This document shows, piece by piece, positions 27,141-36,332 of a stretch of DNA of 64,000 nucleotides (position 1 is its first letter; the number at the start of each line of letters is the position of its first letter). The stretch is from Micromonospora vinacea (lineage in GTDB: Bacteria; Actinomycetota; Actinomycetes; Mycobacteriales; Micromonosporaceae). Position numbers and translations under genes: made by a program. Location of the stretch: the NCBI RefSeq assembly GCF_015751785.1, contig NZ_JADOTY010000001.1, positions 2,914,001 to 2,978,000 on the forward strand, read 5' to 3'. The notes beneath the pieces were generated by a model that did not search any database, had not been told where the DNA came from, and worked only from the letters and a program-made list of their open reading frames with translations.

Positions 27141-27185
27141 ATCTTGGACACTTTCCGTTCCGAGTTGACGGAAAGTGTCCAAGAT
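27141..27185. repeat. Perfect 18-bp inverted repeat, related to the GATCTTGCACTTTC family
   Basis: ATCTTGGACACTTTCCGT (27141-27158) and its exact complement (27168-27185) around a 9-nt loop, 15 bases after the membrane-protein stop. The arm differs from the family core mainly by GA for one base. The next gene, fbiC, is on the same strand, so here it would insulate tandem genes. Confidence 0.8.
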
Positions 27186-27301
27186 TGCCAGCTGCGGGAG
27201 GTGTGAACGGCCTGGCGGCGCTGCCGCGATCGTTCAGTGCCGTTTCCCACGGTGGGGCTGGGGGCGGTGGGCCAGGCTCGCACTGCGCATAGGGTGAGTG
27301 G

Positions 27302-29845
27302 ATGGTTGATCGCACCCACTCCGGCCCGAGCGATGCGAGCGTGCGGCGGGCCCTGGGCCGGGCCGCGAACGGGCGGGCGCTGGATGTCGACGAGGCGACC
27401 GCGCTGCTCGCCGCCCGCGGAGACGCGCTCGACGAACTGCTCCGGATCGCCGGTGGGATCCGCGACGCCGGGCTGCGGGACGCCGGGCGGCCGGGTGTGG
27501 TCACGTACTCCAAGAAGGTCTTCATCCCGCTGACCCGGCTCTGCCGGGACCGCTGCCACTACTGCACCTTCGCCACAGTGCCGCACCGGCTGCCGGCGCC
27601 GTTCCTGGACCGCGACGAGGTCCTCGCGATCGCCCGGGCCGGTGCCGCGCAGGGTTGCAAGGAGGCGCTGTTCACCCTTGGCGACCGGCCGGAGGAACGG
27701 TGGCCGGCGGCCCGGACCTGGTTGGACGAACGCGGCTACGACTCGACCCTGGACTACCTGCGCGCCTGCGCGGTCGCGGTGCTGGAGGAGACGGGTCTGC
27801 TGCCGCACCTCAACCCCGGGGTGCTGTCCTGGTCGGAGCTGCAACGGCTCAAGCCGGTCGCGCCGAGCATGGGCATGATGCTGGAGACGACCGCTACCCG
27901 GCTCTGGTCCGAGCCGGGTGGCCCGCACTTCGGCTCACCGGACAAGGAGCCGGCGGTCCGGTTGCGGGTGCTCGAGGACGCGGGCCGGGTCGGGGTGCCG
28001 TTCACCACCGGCATCCTGATCGGCATCGGGGAGACCCCGGCGGAGCGGGTGGACGCGCTCTTCGCGATCCGCCGTGCCCACCGGGAGTACGGCCACCTCC
28101 AGGAGGTGATCGTGCAGAACTTCCGCGCCAAGCCGGACACGGCGATGCGCGGCATGCCGGACGCGGAGCTGCACGACCTGGCCGCCACTGTGGCGGTGGC
28201 CCGGTTGCTGCTCGGCCCGAAGGCCCGGATCCAGGCCCCGCCGAACCTCATCGCCGGCGAGTACGACCTGCTGCTGCGCGCCGGCATCGACGACTGGGGC
28301 GGCGTCTCCCCGCTGACTCCCGACCACGTCAACCCGGAGCGGCCCTGGCCGCAGATCGACGAGTTGGCCCGGCACACCGAGTTGGCCGGGTTCACGCTGC
28401 GGGAGCGGCTGACGATCTACCCGGAGTACGTGCGGGCGGGCGACCCGTGGCTCGACCCACGGCTGTTGCCGCACGTCGGTGCCCTGGCCGACCCGGCGAC
28501 GGGCATGGCGGTCGAGTCGGCGATGCCGCAGGGACGACCGTGGCAGGAGCCGGAGGAGGTGTTCGGCGGGCGGGTCGACCTGCACGCCACCATCGACACC
28601 ACCGGCCGCACCGACGACCGGCGCGGCGACTTCGACAGCGTCTACGGCGACTGGTCCGAGGTCGCCGGCAAGGTCACCCCGGAGGCGACCGCGCGCCGTG
28701 CGGGCGTACCCGTGGCACCGGCCGGGAGTGGTGCGGACCGTGACCTGGCGGCCGGGCTCAAGCTGGCCGCCGACGACCCGGCGGCGCTGCTCGACCCCCG
28801 GCACACCGACGCCGCGCTGGCGCTGTTCGGGGCGGACGGGCCGGCGCTCGACGAGTTGTGCCGCCTCGCCGACGACGTGCGTCGCGCGGCGGTCGGCGAC
28901 GACGTCACCTACGTGGTCAACCGCAACATCAACTTCAGCAACGTCTGCTACGTGGGCTGCCGGTTCTGTGCCTTCGCGCAGCGTGAGCGGGACGCCGACG
29001 CGTACCGGCTCTCGGTGGAGCAGGTCGCGGATCGGGCCGAGCAGGCGTGGGCGGCCGGTGCCAGCGAGGTGTGCCTCCAGGGTGGCATCGACCCGAAGAT
29101 GCCGGTCACCGGGTACGCCGACATCGTGCGCGCCATCAAGGCCCGGGTGCCCGAGATGCACGTGCACGCGTTCTCGCCCATGGAGATCGTCACCGCCGCC
29201 GCGAAGGCCGGGGTGCCGGTGCGTGAGTGGTTGCTCCAACTGCGCGAGGCCGGGCTGGACACCATCCCGGGCACCGCCGCCGAGATCCTCGACGACGACG
29301 TGCGCTGGGTGCTGACCAAGGGCAAGCTCCCGGCCGCCGCCTGGGTCGAGGTGGTCAGCACCGCCCACGAGCTGGGCATCCGGTCCAGCTCCACGATGAT
29401 GTACGGCCACGTCGACCATCCCGGGCAGTGGCTGGCGCACTTCCGGGTGCTGGCCGGGGTGCAGGACCGTACGGGCGGGTTCACCGAGTTCGTGGCGCTG
29501 CCGTTCGTGCACACCAATGCGCCGATCTATCTGGCGGGTATCGCCCGGCCCGGGCCGACCTGGCGGGAGAACCGGGTGGTGCACGCCATGTCCCGGTTGC
29601 TGCTGCACGGCCGGATCGACAACATCCAGTGCTCGTGGGTGAAGCTCGGCGACGAGGGCACAGTCGCGATGCTCCAGGGCGGCTGCAACGACCTCGGGGG
29701 CACGCTGATGGAGGAGACGATCTCCAGGATGGCCGGTTCCGACAACGGGTCGGCGCGTACCGAGGAGCAGTTGCGGGCCATCGCGAAGGCCGCCGGCCGT
29801 CCGGCGCGCAAGCGTTCGACTGCGTACGGTCACGCCCGGCCCTGA
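27302..29845 (+). CDS. fbiC: FO synthase, fused CofG-CofH radical SAM enzyme
   Basis: Makes the deazaflavin Fo from 5-amino-6-ribitylaminouracil and tyrosine. 847 residues holding two radical-SAM halves. The CofG half has CRDRCHYC (C81, C85, C88) and the CofH half has CYVGCRFC (C549, C553, C556), so both Fe4S4 sites are intact. Further markers are [13 protein letters not shown] [38 protein letters not shown] and the C-terminal [14 protein letters not shown]. The usual length in mycobacteria is about 856. ATG 27302 is six bases from TAGGGT with no ribosome site, so probably leaderless. It works with fbiA and fbiB nearby. Confidence 0.95.
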   Translation: MVDRTHSGPSDASVRRALGRAANGRALDVDEATALLAARGDALDELLRIAGGIRDAGLRDAGRPGVVTYSKKVFIPLTRLCRDRCHYCTFATVPHRLPAPFLDRDEVLAIARAGAAQGCKEALFTLGDRPEERWPAARTWLDERGYDSTLDYLRACAVAVLEETGLLPHLNPGVLSWSELQRLKPVAPSMGMMLETTATRLWSEPGGPHFGSPDKEPAVRLRVLEDAGRVGVPFTTGILIGIGETPAERVDALFAIRRAHREYGHLQEVIVQNFRAKPDTAMRGMPDAELHDLAATVAVARLLLGPKARIQAPPNLIAGEYDLLLRAGIDDWGGVSPLTPDHVNPERPWPQIDELARHTELAGFTLRERLTIYPEYVRAGDPWLDPRLLPHVGALADPATGMAVESAMPQGRPWQEPEEVFGGRVDLHATIDTTGRTDDRRGDFDSVYGDWSEVAGKVTPEATARRAGVPVAPAGSGADRDLAAGLKLAADDPAALLDPRHTDAALALFGADGPALDELCRLADDVRRAAVGDDVTYVVNRNINFSNVCYVGCRFCAFAQRERDADAYRLSVEQVADRAEQAWAAGASEVCLQGGIDPKMPVTGYADIVRAIKARVPEMHVHAFSPMEIVTAAAKAGVPVREWLLQLREAGLDTIPGTAAEILDDDVRWVLTKGKLPAAAWVEVVSTAHELGIRSSSTMMYGHVDHPGQWLAHFRVLAGVQDRTGGFTEFVALPFVHTNAPIYLAGIARPGPTWRENRVVHAMSRLLLHGRIDNIQCSWVKLGDEGTVAMLQGGCNDLGGTLMEETISRMAGSDNGSARTEEQLRAIAKAAGRPARKRSTAYGHARP

Positions 29846-29883
29846 CGTCGAACCTTTCCCCGCCACCGGCCGTACCACGCGGC

Positions 29884-30162
29884 ATGACCAGTGATCAGCG
29901 GAAGCGGCAGTGGCCGCGACTGACCCGCCGGCAGACGTTGACCGCCGCGGCCAGCGCCACCCTCGGCGCCGCCGCGCTCACAGTGCCGGGCCTGTCGGCC
30001 GCGCAGAACGCCCCCGGCGCGGCCGGTCGAGCCGACGAACCGATCGTCGTGCACCTGCGTGACGCCGACTCCGGAACGATGGACGTCTTCGTCGGTGAGA
30101 CGCGGATCGAGGTACGCGACCGCGGCCTGGCGGACCGGTTGCGGCGCGCCGCCCGGCGCTGA
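29884..30162 (+). CDS. Small Tat-exported protein of unknown function
   Basis: 92 residues from ATG 29884. The N-terminus PRLTRRQTLTAAASATLGAA has a twin-arginine-type motif (TRRQTL) and a hydrophobic core, with possible cleavage after LSAAQNA. The mature part of about 50 residues is charged and beta-prone (PIVVHLRDADSGTMDVFVGE). It is 51 bases ahead of the DUF4331 gene on the same strand and may be its accessory. No family recognised. Confidence 0.7.
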   Translation: MTSDQRKRQWPRLTRRQTLTAAASATLGAAALTVPGLSAAQNAPGAAGRADEPIVVHLRDADSGTMDVFVGETRIEVRDRGLADRLRRAARR

Positions 30163-30213
30163 CCCGACCCTCCGCCCCGCCATCCTGTCCCCGCCCAGTG
30201 AGGTTGGTCAGTC

Positions 30214-31608
30214 ATGTCTTCCCACCGCGAGGCCCCGGAGATAGCCAAGGATCCGGTCGCCGACAGCTCCGACCTGTACGCGTTCGTCAGCCCCGACAAA
30301 CGCGACACTGTCACGTTGATCGCCAACTATGTGCCGTTGCAGCTCCCTTCCGGGGGCCCGAACTTCTTCGAGTTCGGCGACGACGTGCGGTACGAGATCC
30401 ATATCGACAACGACGGCGACGGTCGTCCAGATGTCACCTACCGGTTCGAATTCACCACCGAGATCACCAACCCGAACAGTTTTCTCTACAACACCGGGCC
30501 GATCGATTCGCTGGACAGCAAGAACTGGAACCGGCGGCAGTTCTACAGCCTGACCCGGGTGGCCGACGGCCGCGAGCACCGGCTGGCGCACAAGCTGGCC
30601 TGCCCGCCGTGCAACGTCGGCCCGCTGTCCACCCCGAAGTACGCCGACCTGGTGCGACAGGCGACCTACTCGCTCTCCACAGGGGAGCGGGTGTTCGCCG
30701 GGCAGCGCGCCGACGGGTTCTTCGTCGACCTCGGGGCGATCTTCGACCTCGGCACGTTGCGGCCGTTCCAGCAGCTGCACGTCGCCGGGAAGAAGATCTT
30801 CAAGGCCGAGGGGGACCCGGTCAACGCCACCGACCGGATGAACGTGCACAGCATCGCGGTGCAGGTGCCGCTGGAGCGGGTGCGCCGGCGCGCCAACCGG
30901 TACGGCGCCGGCGACCGGGCGTCGGTGATCGGGGTGTGGACGTCGGCGTCGCGTCGGCAGGTGCGGGTACTCGGTGACCGGGGTGGGGCGGACACCTCCA
31001 CCGGCCCGTTCACCCAGGTCTCGCGGTTGGGAAATCCACTGTTCAACGAGGTCATCGTGCCGATGTCCAAGAAGGACCTGTGGAACTCGCTGCCCCCGTC
31101 GGAGGACAAGCGGTTCGCCCAGTTCGTCGAGCAGCCGGAGCTGGCCGCGTTGCTGCCGGCGCTCTACCCGGACGTCTTCCCCAACCTGGACAAGCTCACC
31201 AAGGCCAAGAAGGCCCGAGCCGACCTGGTGGCGATCCTGCTCACCGGCGTGCCGGCCGGGCTGATCGACGGCTTCACCAACGCCACCGGCGACGTGCAGG
31301 CCGACATGCTGCGACTGAACACCGCTATCCCGCCGACCAGGCGTCCGGACCGGTTCGGGGTGCTCGGCGGGGACCTGGCCGGGTTCCCGAACGGGCGACG
31401 GGTCGGTGACGACGTGGTCAGCATCGCGTTGCGGGCGATCGCCGGGGTCACCGTCCCGCTGGTGGACAAGACGTTCGAACCGGACGCGGCGGCCGCCGCT
31501 GTCACCCCGGGGCTGAGCGCCGCCGACGTGACAGCGCCGTTCCTCGGAAACTTCCCCTACCTGGGTACGCCGTACGACGGGTTCAACAACCCGCCGGCGG
31601 GGTCCTGA
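30214..31608 (+). CDS. DUF4331 family protein
   Basis: 464 residues. The start MSSHREAPEIAKDPVADSSD and the segment DLYAFVSPDKRDTVTLIANY are the hallmarks of DUF4331, a family of beta-rich, often exported proteins of unknown function. A calcium-site-like stretch HIDNDGDGRPDVTY sits near residue 68. There is no signal peptide of its own; export with the preceding Tat protein is possible but speculative. Probably co-transcribed with the genes on both sides. Confidence 0.85.
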   Translation: MSSHREAPEIAKDPVADSSDLYAFVSPDKRDTVTLIANYVPLQLPSGGPNFFEFGDDVRYEIHIDNDGDGRPDVTYRFEFTTEITNPNSFLYNTGPIDSLDSKNWNRRQFYSLTRVADGREHRLAHKLACPPCNVGPLSTPKYADLVRQATYSLSTGERVFAGQRADGFFVDLGAIFDLGTLRPFQQLHVAGKKIFKAEGDPVNATDRMNVHSIAVQVPLERVRRRANRYGAGDRASVIGVWTSASRRQVRVLGDRGGADTSTGPFTQVSRLGNPLFNEVIVPMSKKDLWNSLPPSEDKRFAQFVEQPELAALLPALYPDVFPNLDKLTKAKKARADLVAILLTGVPAGLIDGFTNATGDVQADMLRLNTAIPPTRRPDRFGVLGGDLAGFPNGRRVGDDVVSIALRAIAGVTVPLVDKTFEPDAAAAAVTPGLSAADVTAPFLGNFPYLGTPYDGFNNPPAGS

Positions 31609-31627
31609 TCGGCGCGGGGGCGAGCGG

Positions 31628-31957
31628 ATGCACGAGCACACGTACGGGCCGTCGGAGACCGGGAGCGTCGTCCTCGATCTGGGCGGCGACACCGGTGCCC
31701 TGATCGTCTACACGGGTCGTGATCTGCACGGCCGGGAGATTGAGATCAGTCGCGACGATGATCGGCGGGTGCACTCGGCGGTGCGCGAGCGCCGGGTGCG
31801 GGACGGCTCGTTCCACAGTGCGGTCTATCCGGATCTGCCAAGCGGGATCTATACCGTCTGGTGGGACGACCGTACGCCCGCCGGCACGATTTCTGTCCAT
31901 GGTGGAGCGATAGCCGAGTTTGCCTGGCCCAGCAGCGGTTTTGGGGTCGCTGGCTGA
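31628..31957 (+). CDS. Small hypothetical protein
   Basis: 109 residues, 19 bases after the DUF4331 stop and probably in the same operon. The sequence suggests a single beta-sandwich domain: TGSVVLDLGGDTGALIVYTG, EIEISRD, then GIYTVWWDDRTPAGTISVHG. No signal peptide, no membrane segment, no catalytic motif. I do not recognise the family. Confidence 0.65.
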   Translation: MHEHTYGPSETGSVVLDLGGDTGALIVYTGRDLHGREIEISRDDDRRVHSAVRERRVRDGSFHSAVYPDLPSGIYTVWWDDRTPAGTISVHGGAIAEFAWPSSGFGVAG

Positions 31958-31980
31958 CCTCGACGCATCGGTTTCACCGC

Positions 31981-32011
31981 CGCGCCCCGTCCACATTGTG
32001 GACGGGGCGCG
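31981..32011 (+). terminator. Terminator hairpin after the DUF4331 operon
   Basis: CGCGCCCCGTCCACA (31981-31995) pairs with its full complement (31997-32011) across one base. It is 24 bases after the last stop of the operon. Confidence 0.75.
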
Positions 32012-32271
32012 AGTGCTGTCCACGGCTCGACGGGCGGTCTGCGCCGCGCCGCGTTAACCTGTCCCCCACCAAGATCAGCTTAGGGGTGGAGGTCTCTGGT
32101 GCCGTCCGGTCGGCGACTCTTCGGGGAAGCGCCACGGCAGAAAAGTCGGGCAACTCGCCGGAGAGGGCGTTACTCGGCCGGGGTCTGAATCGATAGGGCA
32201 GGTTGCGAGGCTGGACGGCCCGAGTGGCCGGCCGGGGGTGTCGGGAGGGCGACTCCATTATCAAGTTTGGC

Positions 32272-32301
32272 TTGACGGCGCACGCATTACACGCGTGTAA
32301 T
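32272..32301 (+). promoter_or_regulatory. whiB promoter with 16-bp palindrome over the -10 box
   Basis: TTGACG (32272-32277), 18-bp spacer, TGTAAT (32296-32301). A perfect palindrome, ATTACACGCGTGTAAT (32286-32301), covers the spacer end and the whole -10 box, where a bound dimer would block polymerase. Confidence 0.6.
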
Positions 32302-32415
32302 TTGAATGGGGTTGTTCGCACGGAACGCAACAAAACGGGACCGGACGGACAAGCACGCCTTTCGCGTGGGGGGTTGCAGCGGCGATGACGCCGGTGCGCG
32401 ACAAGGAGGCATTTG

Positions 32416-32673
32416 ATGGACGGCCAGCTTGAGGTGGCCGACCTGCTCGGAAACGCGCCGGAGTGGCAGGAGCGGGCGTTGTGCTCGCAGACCGACCCCG
32501 AGGCGTTCTTTCCCGAGAAGGGCGGCTCGACCCGCGAGGCGAAGCGGATCTGTTCGCGTTGCGAGGTCAAGACCGAGTGCCTTGAATACGCTCTCGGGCA
32601 CGACGAGCGGTTCGGCATCTGGGGTGGGCTCTCCGAGCGGGAGCGGCGCAAGTTGAAGCGGCGGGCCGCCTGA
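32416..32673 (+). CDS. whiB: WhiB-family iron-sulfur regulator (WhiB/WhmD/WhiB2 type)
   Basis: 85 residues from ATG 32416, with AAGGAGG six bases ahead. The four cluster ligands are C23, C46, C49 and C55 in the C-x22-C-x2-C-x5-C pattern. GIWGG is at 68-72 and a basic DNA-binding end ERRKLKRRAA follows. WhiB-type proteins bind sigma-A through the [4Fe-4S] form and control sporulation septation (Streptomyces WhiB) or division (mycobacterial WhmD). The neighbours fbiA/fbiB, a zincin-like gene and DUF3499 reproduce the Mycobacterium tuberculosis whiB2 locus, which supports this subtype. Controlled by the palindromic promoter upstream. Confidence 0.9.
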   Translation: MDGQLEVADLLGNAPEWQERALCSQTDPEAFFPEKGGSTREAKRICSRCEVKTECLEYALGHDERFGIWGGLSERERRKLKRRAA

Positions 32674-32760
32674 GCGGTGCAGGTCTGGGCCGGGGGGCCC
32701 GCCTGGGCGGTGTGAGGTCGAGGCGGTGGGGGCCGCCCGACTCTCCGCTCGGGGGTTGGC

Positions 32761-33210
32761 TCAGGCGAGCTCGTCCGGGTCCACCCCGAGAAGGTTCGCC
32801 ACCTGTTCGATGATCACGTCGTGGACGAGATCGGCGAGGTCCTCACGGTCCATCGCCCGGAACTCCAGGGGCCGCCGGTACAGCACGATCCGCGGCGGCA
32901 CCTCCTGCCGGCCCGGGCGACCGGGCAGCAGCCGGGCCAGCGGGACCTCGCCGTCCTCCAGCACATCGGAGTCGTAGACGTTCAGGTCCGGCGGGACGTC
33001 CTCGACCGCGAACTCGACCCCGGCCAGCTCCTTGGCGAACCGACGCTCCAGCGTCTCGACGGTGTCCAGGACCAGGTCGTCGAAGACCTCGGCCTTGGTC
33101 CGCGCCAGCGGCACGGTGGCCGGCACCAGCCGCCCGCGCAGGCCGCGCCCGTGCCGGTCACGATGCGCACGCCGGCCGGAGCCGGGGCGGCGGTGTTCCG
33201 GGCTCGTCAT
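32761..33210 (-). CDS. Zincin-fold (metallopeptidase family) protein with degenerate metal motif
   Basis: 149 residues. The last two-thirds match the minimal zincin family found between whiB2 and DUF3499 in many actinobacteria: FAVEDVPPDL, then PRIVLYRRPLEFRA, then LVHDVIIEQVANLLGVDPDE. Where active relatives have HExxH, this one has HDVIIEQ, so the catalytic Glu and second His are absent and hydrolysis is doubtful. The Arg-rich N-terminal 30 residues may be untranslated if a later start is used. Divergent from the DUF3499 gene. Confidence 0.8.
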   Translation of the reverse strand: MTSPEHRRPGSGRRAHRDRHGRGLRGRLVPATVPLARTKAEVFDDLVLDTVETLERRFAKELAGVEFAVEDVPPDLNVYDSDVLEDGEVPLARLLPGRPGRQEVPPRIVLYRRPLEFRAMDREDLADLVHDVIIEQVANLLGVDPDELA

Positions 33211-33363
33211 GAGGCAAAGGGTAGCGCCCGTGTCGGGCTGGCCAGCGGCAGCGCCGATCCCGTGGCGCGGCGCGCCCAGGACGGTCGACTGTGATCACCA
33301 TGACGGGCGTGTCGCAACGCGAAGCGATGCGCCGGACCCGGTAATGGAGATACCCTGCCGCAC

Positions 33364-33732
33364 GTGAGGTCACCACGGCGCTGCTCCCGTAACGGCTGCC
33401 CCCGGCAAGCGGTCGCCACATTGACCTATGTCTACAACGAGTCGACAGCGGTGGTGGGGCCGTTGGCGGCGTTCGCCGAGCCGCACACGTACGACCTGTG
33501 CGAGCCGCACGCCCGCAGCCTGACCGCCCCGCGGGGCTGGGACGTCGTCCGGCACGAGGGCGAATTCGAGCCGCCGCCGCCCACGACCGACGACCTGGTC
33601 GCGCTGGCCGAGGCGGTTCGCGAAGCCGCCCGCCCGGCCCCCCGCCCCCCGGAGCCGGACCAGAGCCGCCCCGAGAACCCCCACCAGACGGGCCGCCGAG
33701 GCCACCTCCGAGTAATCCCCCCCAACCACTAA
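33364..33732 (+). CDS. DUF3499 family protein
   Basis: 122 residues from GTG 33364, seven bases after TACCCT with no ribosome site (probably leaderless). The N-terminus RRCSRNGCPRQAVATLTYVY with paired cysteines, then YDLCEPHA, suggests a small zinc-binding domain. The C-terminal 50 residues are Pro-rich. Function unknown. In mycobacteria this gene directly precedes manB; here an inverted repeat and the polyamine cluster follow instead. Confidence 0.88.
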   Translation: MRSPRRCSRNGCPRQAVATLTYVYNESTAVVGPLAAFAEPHTYDLCEPHARSLTAPRGWDVVRHEGEFEPPPPTTDDLVALAEAVREAARPAPRPPEPDQSRPENPHQTGRRGHLRVIPPNH

Positions 33733-33762
33733 CCGGGCCCCCAGCGCTCCCCTCTTTCCGGC

Positions 33763-33822
33763 GTTGATCAAGAGGTTTCGGTCATCAGCCGGCGCGTTTT
33801 TGACGCAAACCTCTTGATCAAC
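33763..33822. repeat. Perfect 16-bp inverted repeat between convergent genes
   Basis: GTTGATCAAGAGGTTT (33763-33778) and its exact complement (33807-33822) around a 28-nt loop, 31 bases after the DUF3499 stop and 18 bases before the end of the aminotransferase gene. Same layout as the other 3' repeats, different arm. Confidence 0.8.
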
Positions 33823-33839
33823 ACCAGTGGGTGGGTGCG

Positions 33840-35198
33840 TTAGAGCTTGGTCCAGGCTTCGGTTAGGACTGTGCGGAGGATCTGCTCGATCTCGTCGAAG
33901 TGCTGCTGCTCGGCGATCAGTGGCGGGGCCAGTTGGATGACGGGGTCGCCCCGGTCGTCGGCCCGGCAGTAGAGGCCCGCCTGGAACAGGGCGGTGGAGA
34001 GGAAGCCCCGCAGCAGGCGCTCCGACTCGGCCTCGTCGAAGGTCTCCCGGGTGGCCTTGTCCTTGACCAGTTCGATCCCGTAGAAGTAGCCGTCGCCGCG
34101 GACGTCGCCGACGATCGGCAGGTCGTGCAGCTTCTCCAGGGTGGCCCGGAAGGCGTCCTCGTTGGCGCGGACGTGCCCGACCAGGTCCTCGCGGGCGAAG
34201 ACCTCCAGGTTGGCCAGGGCCACCGCGCAGGAGACCGGGTGCCCACCGAAGGTCACCCCGTGGGCGAACATGCCGGTCTCGGTGAGGAACGGTTCCATCA
34301 GCCGGTCGCTGGCGATCATCGCGCCGAGCGGGGCGTAGCCGGAGGTGATGCCCTTGGCGGTGGTGATGATGTCCGGCTGGTAGCCGTAGCGCACCGCGCC
34401 GAAGTACTCGCCCAGCCGCCCCCACGAGCAGATCACCTCGTCCGAGACGAGCAGCACGTCGTACGCGTCGCAGATCTCCCGTACCCGCTCGAAGTAGCCG
34501 GGCGGCGGCGGGAAGCACCCGCCGGAGTTCTGCACGGGCTCCAGGAACACCGCGGCGACAGTGTCCGGACCCTCCCGCTCGATGGCCCGACCGATCTCGT
34601 CGGCGGCCCAGCGGCCGAACGCCTCGGGGTCGTCGCCGTGCTCGGGCGCCCGGTAGAAGTTCGTGTTCGGCACCTTGATCGCACCCGGCACCAGTGGCTC
34701 GAAGTCGCTCTTGATGCCCGGCAGGCCGGTGATCGACAGGGCTCCCATGGAGGTGCCGTGGTAGGCGATGTACCGGCTGATCACCTTGTACTTGTTGGGC
34801 TTTCCGGTGCGCTTGAAGTAGGCGCGGGCCAGCTTCCACGCAGCCTCGACTGCCTCGGAGCCTCCGGTGGTGAAGAAGATCCGGTTGAGGTCGCCAGGGG
34901 TGAGCGCGGCGATCCGCTCGGCCAGTTCGATGGCCTTCGGGTGGGCGTACGACCAGAGCGGGAAGTAGGCCAGTTCACCGGCCTGCTTGGCGGCAGCCTC
35001 GGCCAGTTCGGTGCGGCCGTGGCCGGCGTTGACCACGAAGAGCCCGGCGAGCCCGTCCAGGTAGCGGCGACCCTGCGCGTCCCACACGTACGCTCCCTCG
35101 CCGCGCACGATGGTCGGCACCTCACCGGCGGAGTAGCTCGCCATCCGGGTGAAGTGCATCCAGAGGTGGTCGGTGGCGTTGGCCATGTCGAGCCCCAT
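33840..35198 (-). CDS. Class III aminotransferase, likely putrescine/omega-amino acid:pyruvate type
   Basis: 452 residues. PLP fold-type I motifs: FFTTGGSEAVEAAWKLAR, YHGTSMGALS, the Asp of LLVSDEVICSWGRLG, and the catalytic Lys in TTAKGITSGYAPLGA. The N-terminal LWMHFTRM segment is typical of omega-amine:pyruvate transaminases. I start at ATG 35198; a TTG at 35243 is open, but it abuts the TGCGATAACCG element and would leave no leader. Its neighbours (Pot importer, PuuB-like oxidase, Lrp regulator) suggest putrescine to aminobutyraldehyde or a related amine. Exact substrate is inferred. Confidence 0.85.
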   Translation of the reverse strand: MGLDMANATDHLWMHFTRMASYSAGEVPTIVRGEGAYVWDAQGRRYLDGLAGLFVVNAGHGRTELAEAAAKQAGELAYFPLWSYAHPKAIELAERIAALTPGDLNRIFFTTGGSEAVEAAWKLARAYFKRTGKPNKYKVISRYIAYHGTSMGALSITGLPGIKSDFEPLVPGAIKVPNTNFYRAPEHGDDPEAFGRWAADEIGRAIEREGPDTVAAVFLEPVQNSGGCFPPPPGYFERVREICDAYDVLLVSDEVICSWGRLGEYFGAVRYGYQPDIITTAKGITSGYAPLGAMIASDRLMEPFLTETGMFAHGVTFGGHPVSCAVALANLEVFAREDLVGHVRANEDAFRATLEKLHDLPIVGDVRGDGYFYGIELVKDKATRETFDEAESERLLRGFLSTALFQAGLYCRADDRGDPVIQLAPPLIAEQQHFDEIEQILRTVLTEAWTKL

Positions 35199-35243
35199 CG
35201 GTCGTCGGGCCGGTTCAAGGGGTGAGGCCGGCCGCTCTGTCAA

Positions 35244-35254
35244 CGGTTATCGCA
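35244..35254 (-). promoter_or_regulatory. TGCGATAACCG element upstream of the aminotransferase gene
   Basis: The same 11 bases occur, same orientation, ahead of the aldehyde dehydrogenase gene at 52754-52764, each about 40-46 bases from the start codon. With flanks, 15 of 18 positions agree. It could be an operator or a shared -10 region (GATAAC; a TTGCCC lies about 18 bases upstream at this copy). Confidence 0.5.
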
Positions 35255-35417
35255 CAGTCTCAGCCTCCGGGGCAAGTGTTATCGGCGGTATCACGGTCAG
35301 TTGGCGACGGATTTAGCGCACACGCGTCACAGACGCAACGGAATCCGTACTGTCGTTGGCTGCTTCGTTGGCGGTCGGCAGGAGCCGGCGGTGTGCTGGT
35401 GGCCGCCCTTTCGAGCT

Positions 35418-35506
35418 GAATCGTTTACGGCATCACAGCAGCCGGTCGGGATGGCGCTCGGCTGCCCAGGTAGTGCCTGCCGGCCGCCGAATCGTTTGCG
35501 ACATCA
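35418..35506. repeat. Pair of 18-bp direct repeats between Lrp gene and aminotransferase gene
   Basis: GAATCGTTTACGGCATCA (35418-35435) and GAATCGTTTGCGACATCA (35489-35506) agree at 16 of 18 positions and start 71 bases apart. The gap 35199-35672 has no gene; these repeats and the 35244 element are all I see in it. They are candidates for binding by the Lrp-type protein encoded beside them. Confidence 0.55.
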
Positions 35507-35672
35507 GCTCCACAGGGCCTGCTCGGGGGAAGCGCCTCCTTCGGCTGCCGGCTCAATCCACCCCGGTTCGCCGAGATCGCGGTGTCCGGACGTGATTGAT
35601 ACCGCGTTATCGGTGAAGTCGAGTGGATCAAGCACGAACGCCGGCGCGAACGCCGGGCGCGACAAGCGAGGG

Positions 35673-36185
35673 TCAGGCCGTACCCCAGGTGTAGGTCTGC
35701 TTGCGGAGCTTGAGATAGACGAACGCCTCGGTGGAGAGCACCCCGGGCACCGCGCGCAGTCGTTGCAGGATCTCCAGCAGGTGGTCGTCGTTGCGGCAGA
35801 CCACCTCGGTGAGCAGGTCGAACGACCCGGCCGTGATCACCACGTAGTCGACCTCGTCCAGCTCGGCCAGCCGGTCGGCGACCGCCTCCAGGTCGCCGTC
35901 GGTGCGTAGGCCGATCATCGCCTGCCGGTTGAAGCCGAGCTGGAGCGGATCGGTCACCGCCACGATCTGCATCACGCCGGAGTCGATCAGCCGCTGCACC
36001 CGCTGGCGGACCGCGGCCTCGGACAGCCCCACCGCCTTGCCGATCGTGGCGTACGGGCGGCGGCCGTCCTCCTGGAGTTGCTCGATGATCTGCTTGGCCA
36101 CGTCATCCAGCAGAGCGTGATTGGCGCCTTCACGGACAGCGACGCGTCGACCGCCGTTGCTGTTCTCGTGCTGCCGGTTTGTCAT
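35673..36185 (-). CDS. Lrp/AsnC family transcriptional regulator
   Basis: 170 residues from ATG 36185 with GGGGAG six bases ahead. The helix-turn-helix is about residues 25-75 (AKQIIEQLQEDGRRPYATIG, then GLSEAAVRQRVQRL). The RAM ligand domain follows to about 160 (VAVTDPLQLGF, DYVVITAGSFDLLTEVVC). Likely senses an amino acid or polyamine product and controls the divergent importer operon and the aminotransferase gene. It resembles the Lrp-type regulators found with putrescine genes. Confidence 0.9.
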   Translation of the reverse strand: MTNRQHENSNGGRRVAVREGANHALLDDVAKQIIEQLQEDGRRPYATIGKAVGLSEAAVRQRVQRLIDSGVMQIVAVTDPLQLGFNRQAMIGLRTDGDLEAVADRLAELDEVDYVVITAGSFDLLTEVVCRNDDHLLEILQRLRAVPGVLSTEAFVYLKLRKQTYTWGTA

Positions 36186-36302
36186 TGCCCGCTCCCCATA
36201 TCCCGAATCGTGATGTCGCGCGTGTATCCCCCGCGTAGTCTGGCGTATTTCGTCGTGCATCGCTATTCCCGCAACGGAATCCCTTGTAAGGGAGGTCACC
36301 TC

Positions 36303-36332
36303 ATGTCAGGATCAGTCGTCCATGGCACTTGA
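36303..36332 (+). CDS. Possible 9-residue leader peptide ahead of the polyamine importer
   Basis: ATG 36303 follows an excellent GGAGG by seven bases and encodes MSGSVVHGT. The real importer start is at 36401. A second short frame (36322-36384, about 20 Pro/Arg-rich residues) begins inside it. Arrangement suggests translation-linked control, but chance cannot be excluded. Confidence 0.3.
   Translation: MSGSVVHGT

Larger units (their letters stand above)
31958..32415. other. Long untranslated region upstream of whiB
   Basis: 458 bases without a convincing gene. It contains the terminator of the DUF4331 operon at 31981-32011 and the whiB promoter and palindrome at 32272-32301. The rest is lower in G+C than the genes. 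The inferred start near 32308 would leave a whiB leader of about 108 bases. Confidence 0.6.

Noticed and set aside
35199..35243. TTG 35243 as the aminotransferase start
   Set aside because: It abuts the TGCGATAACCG element with no ribosome site; the ATG at 35198 begins the conserved part of the protein.
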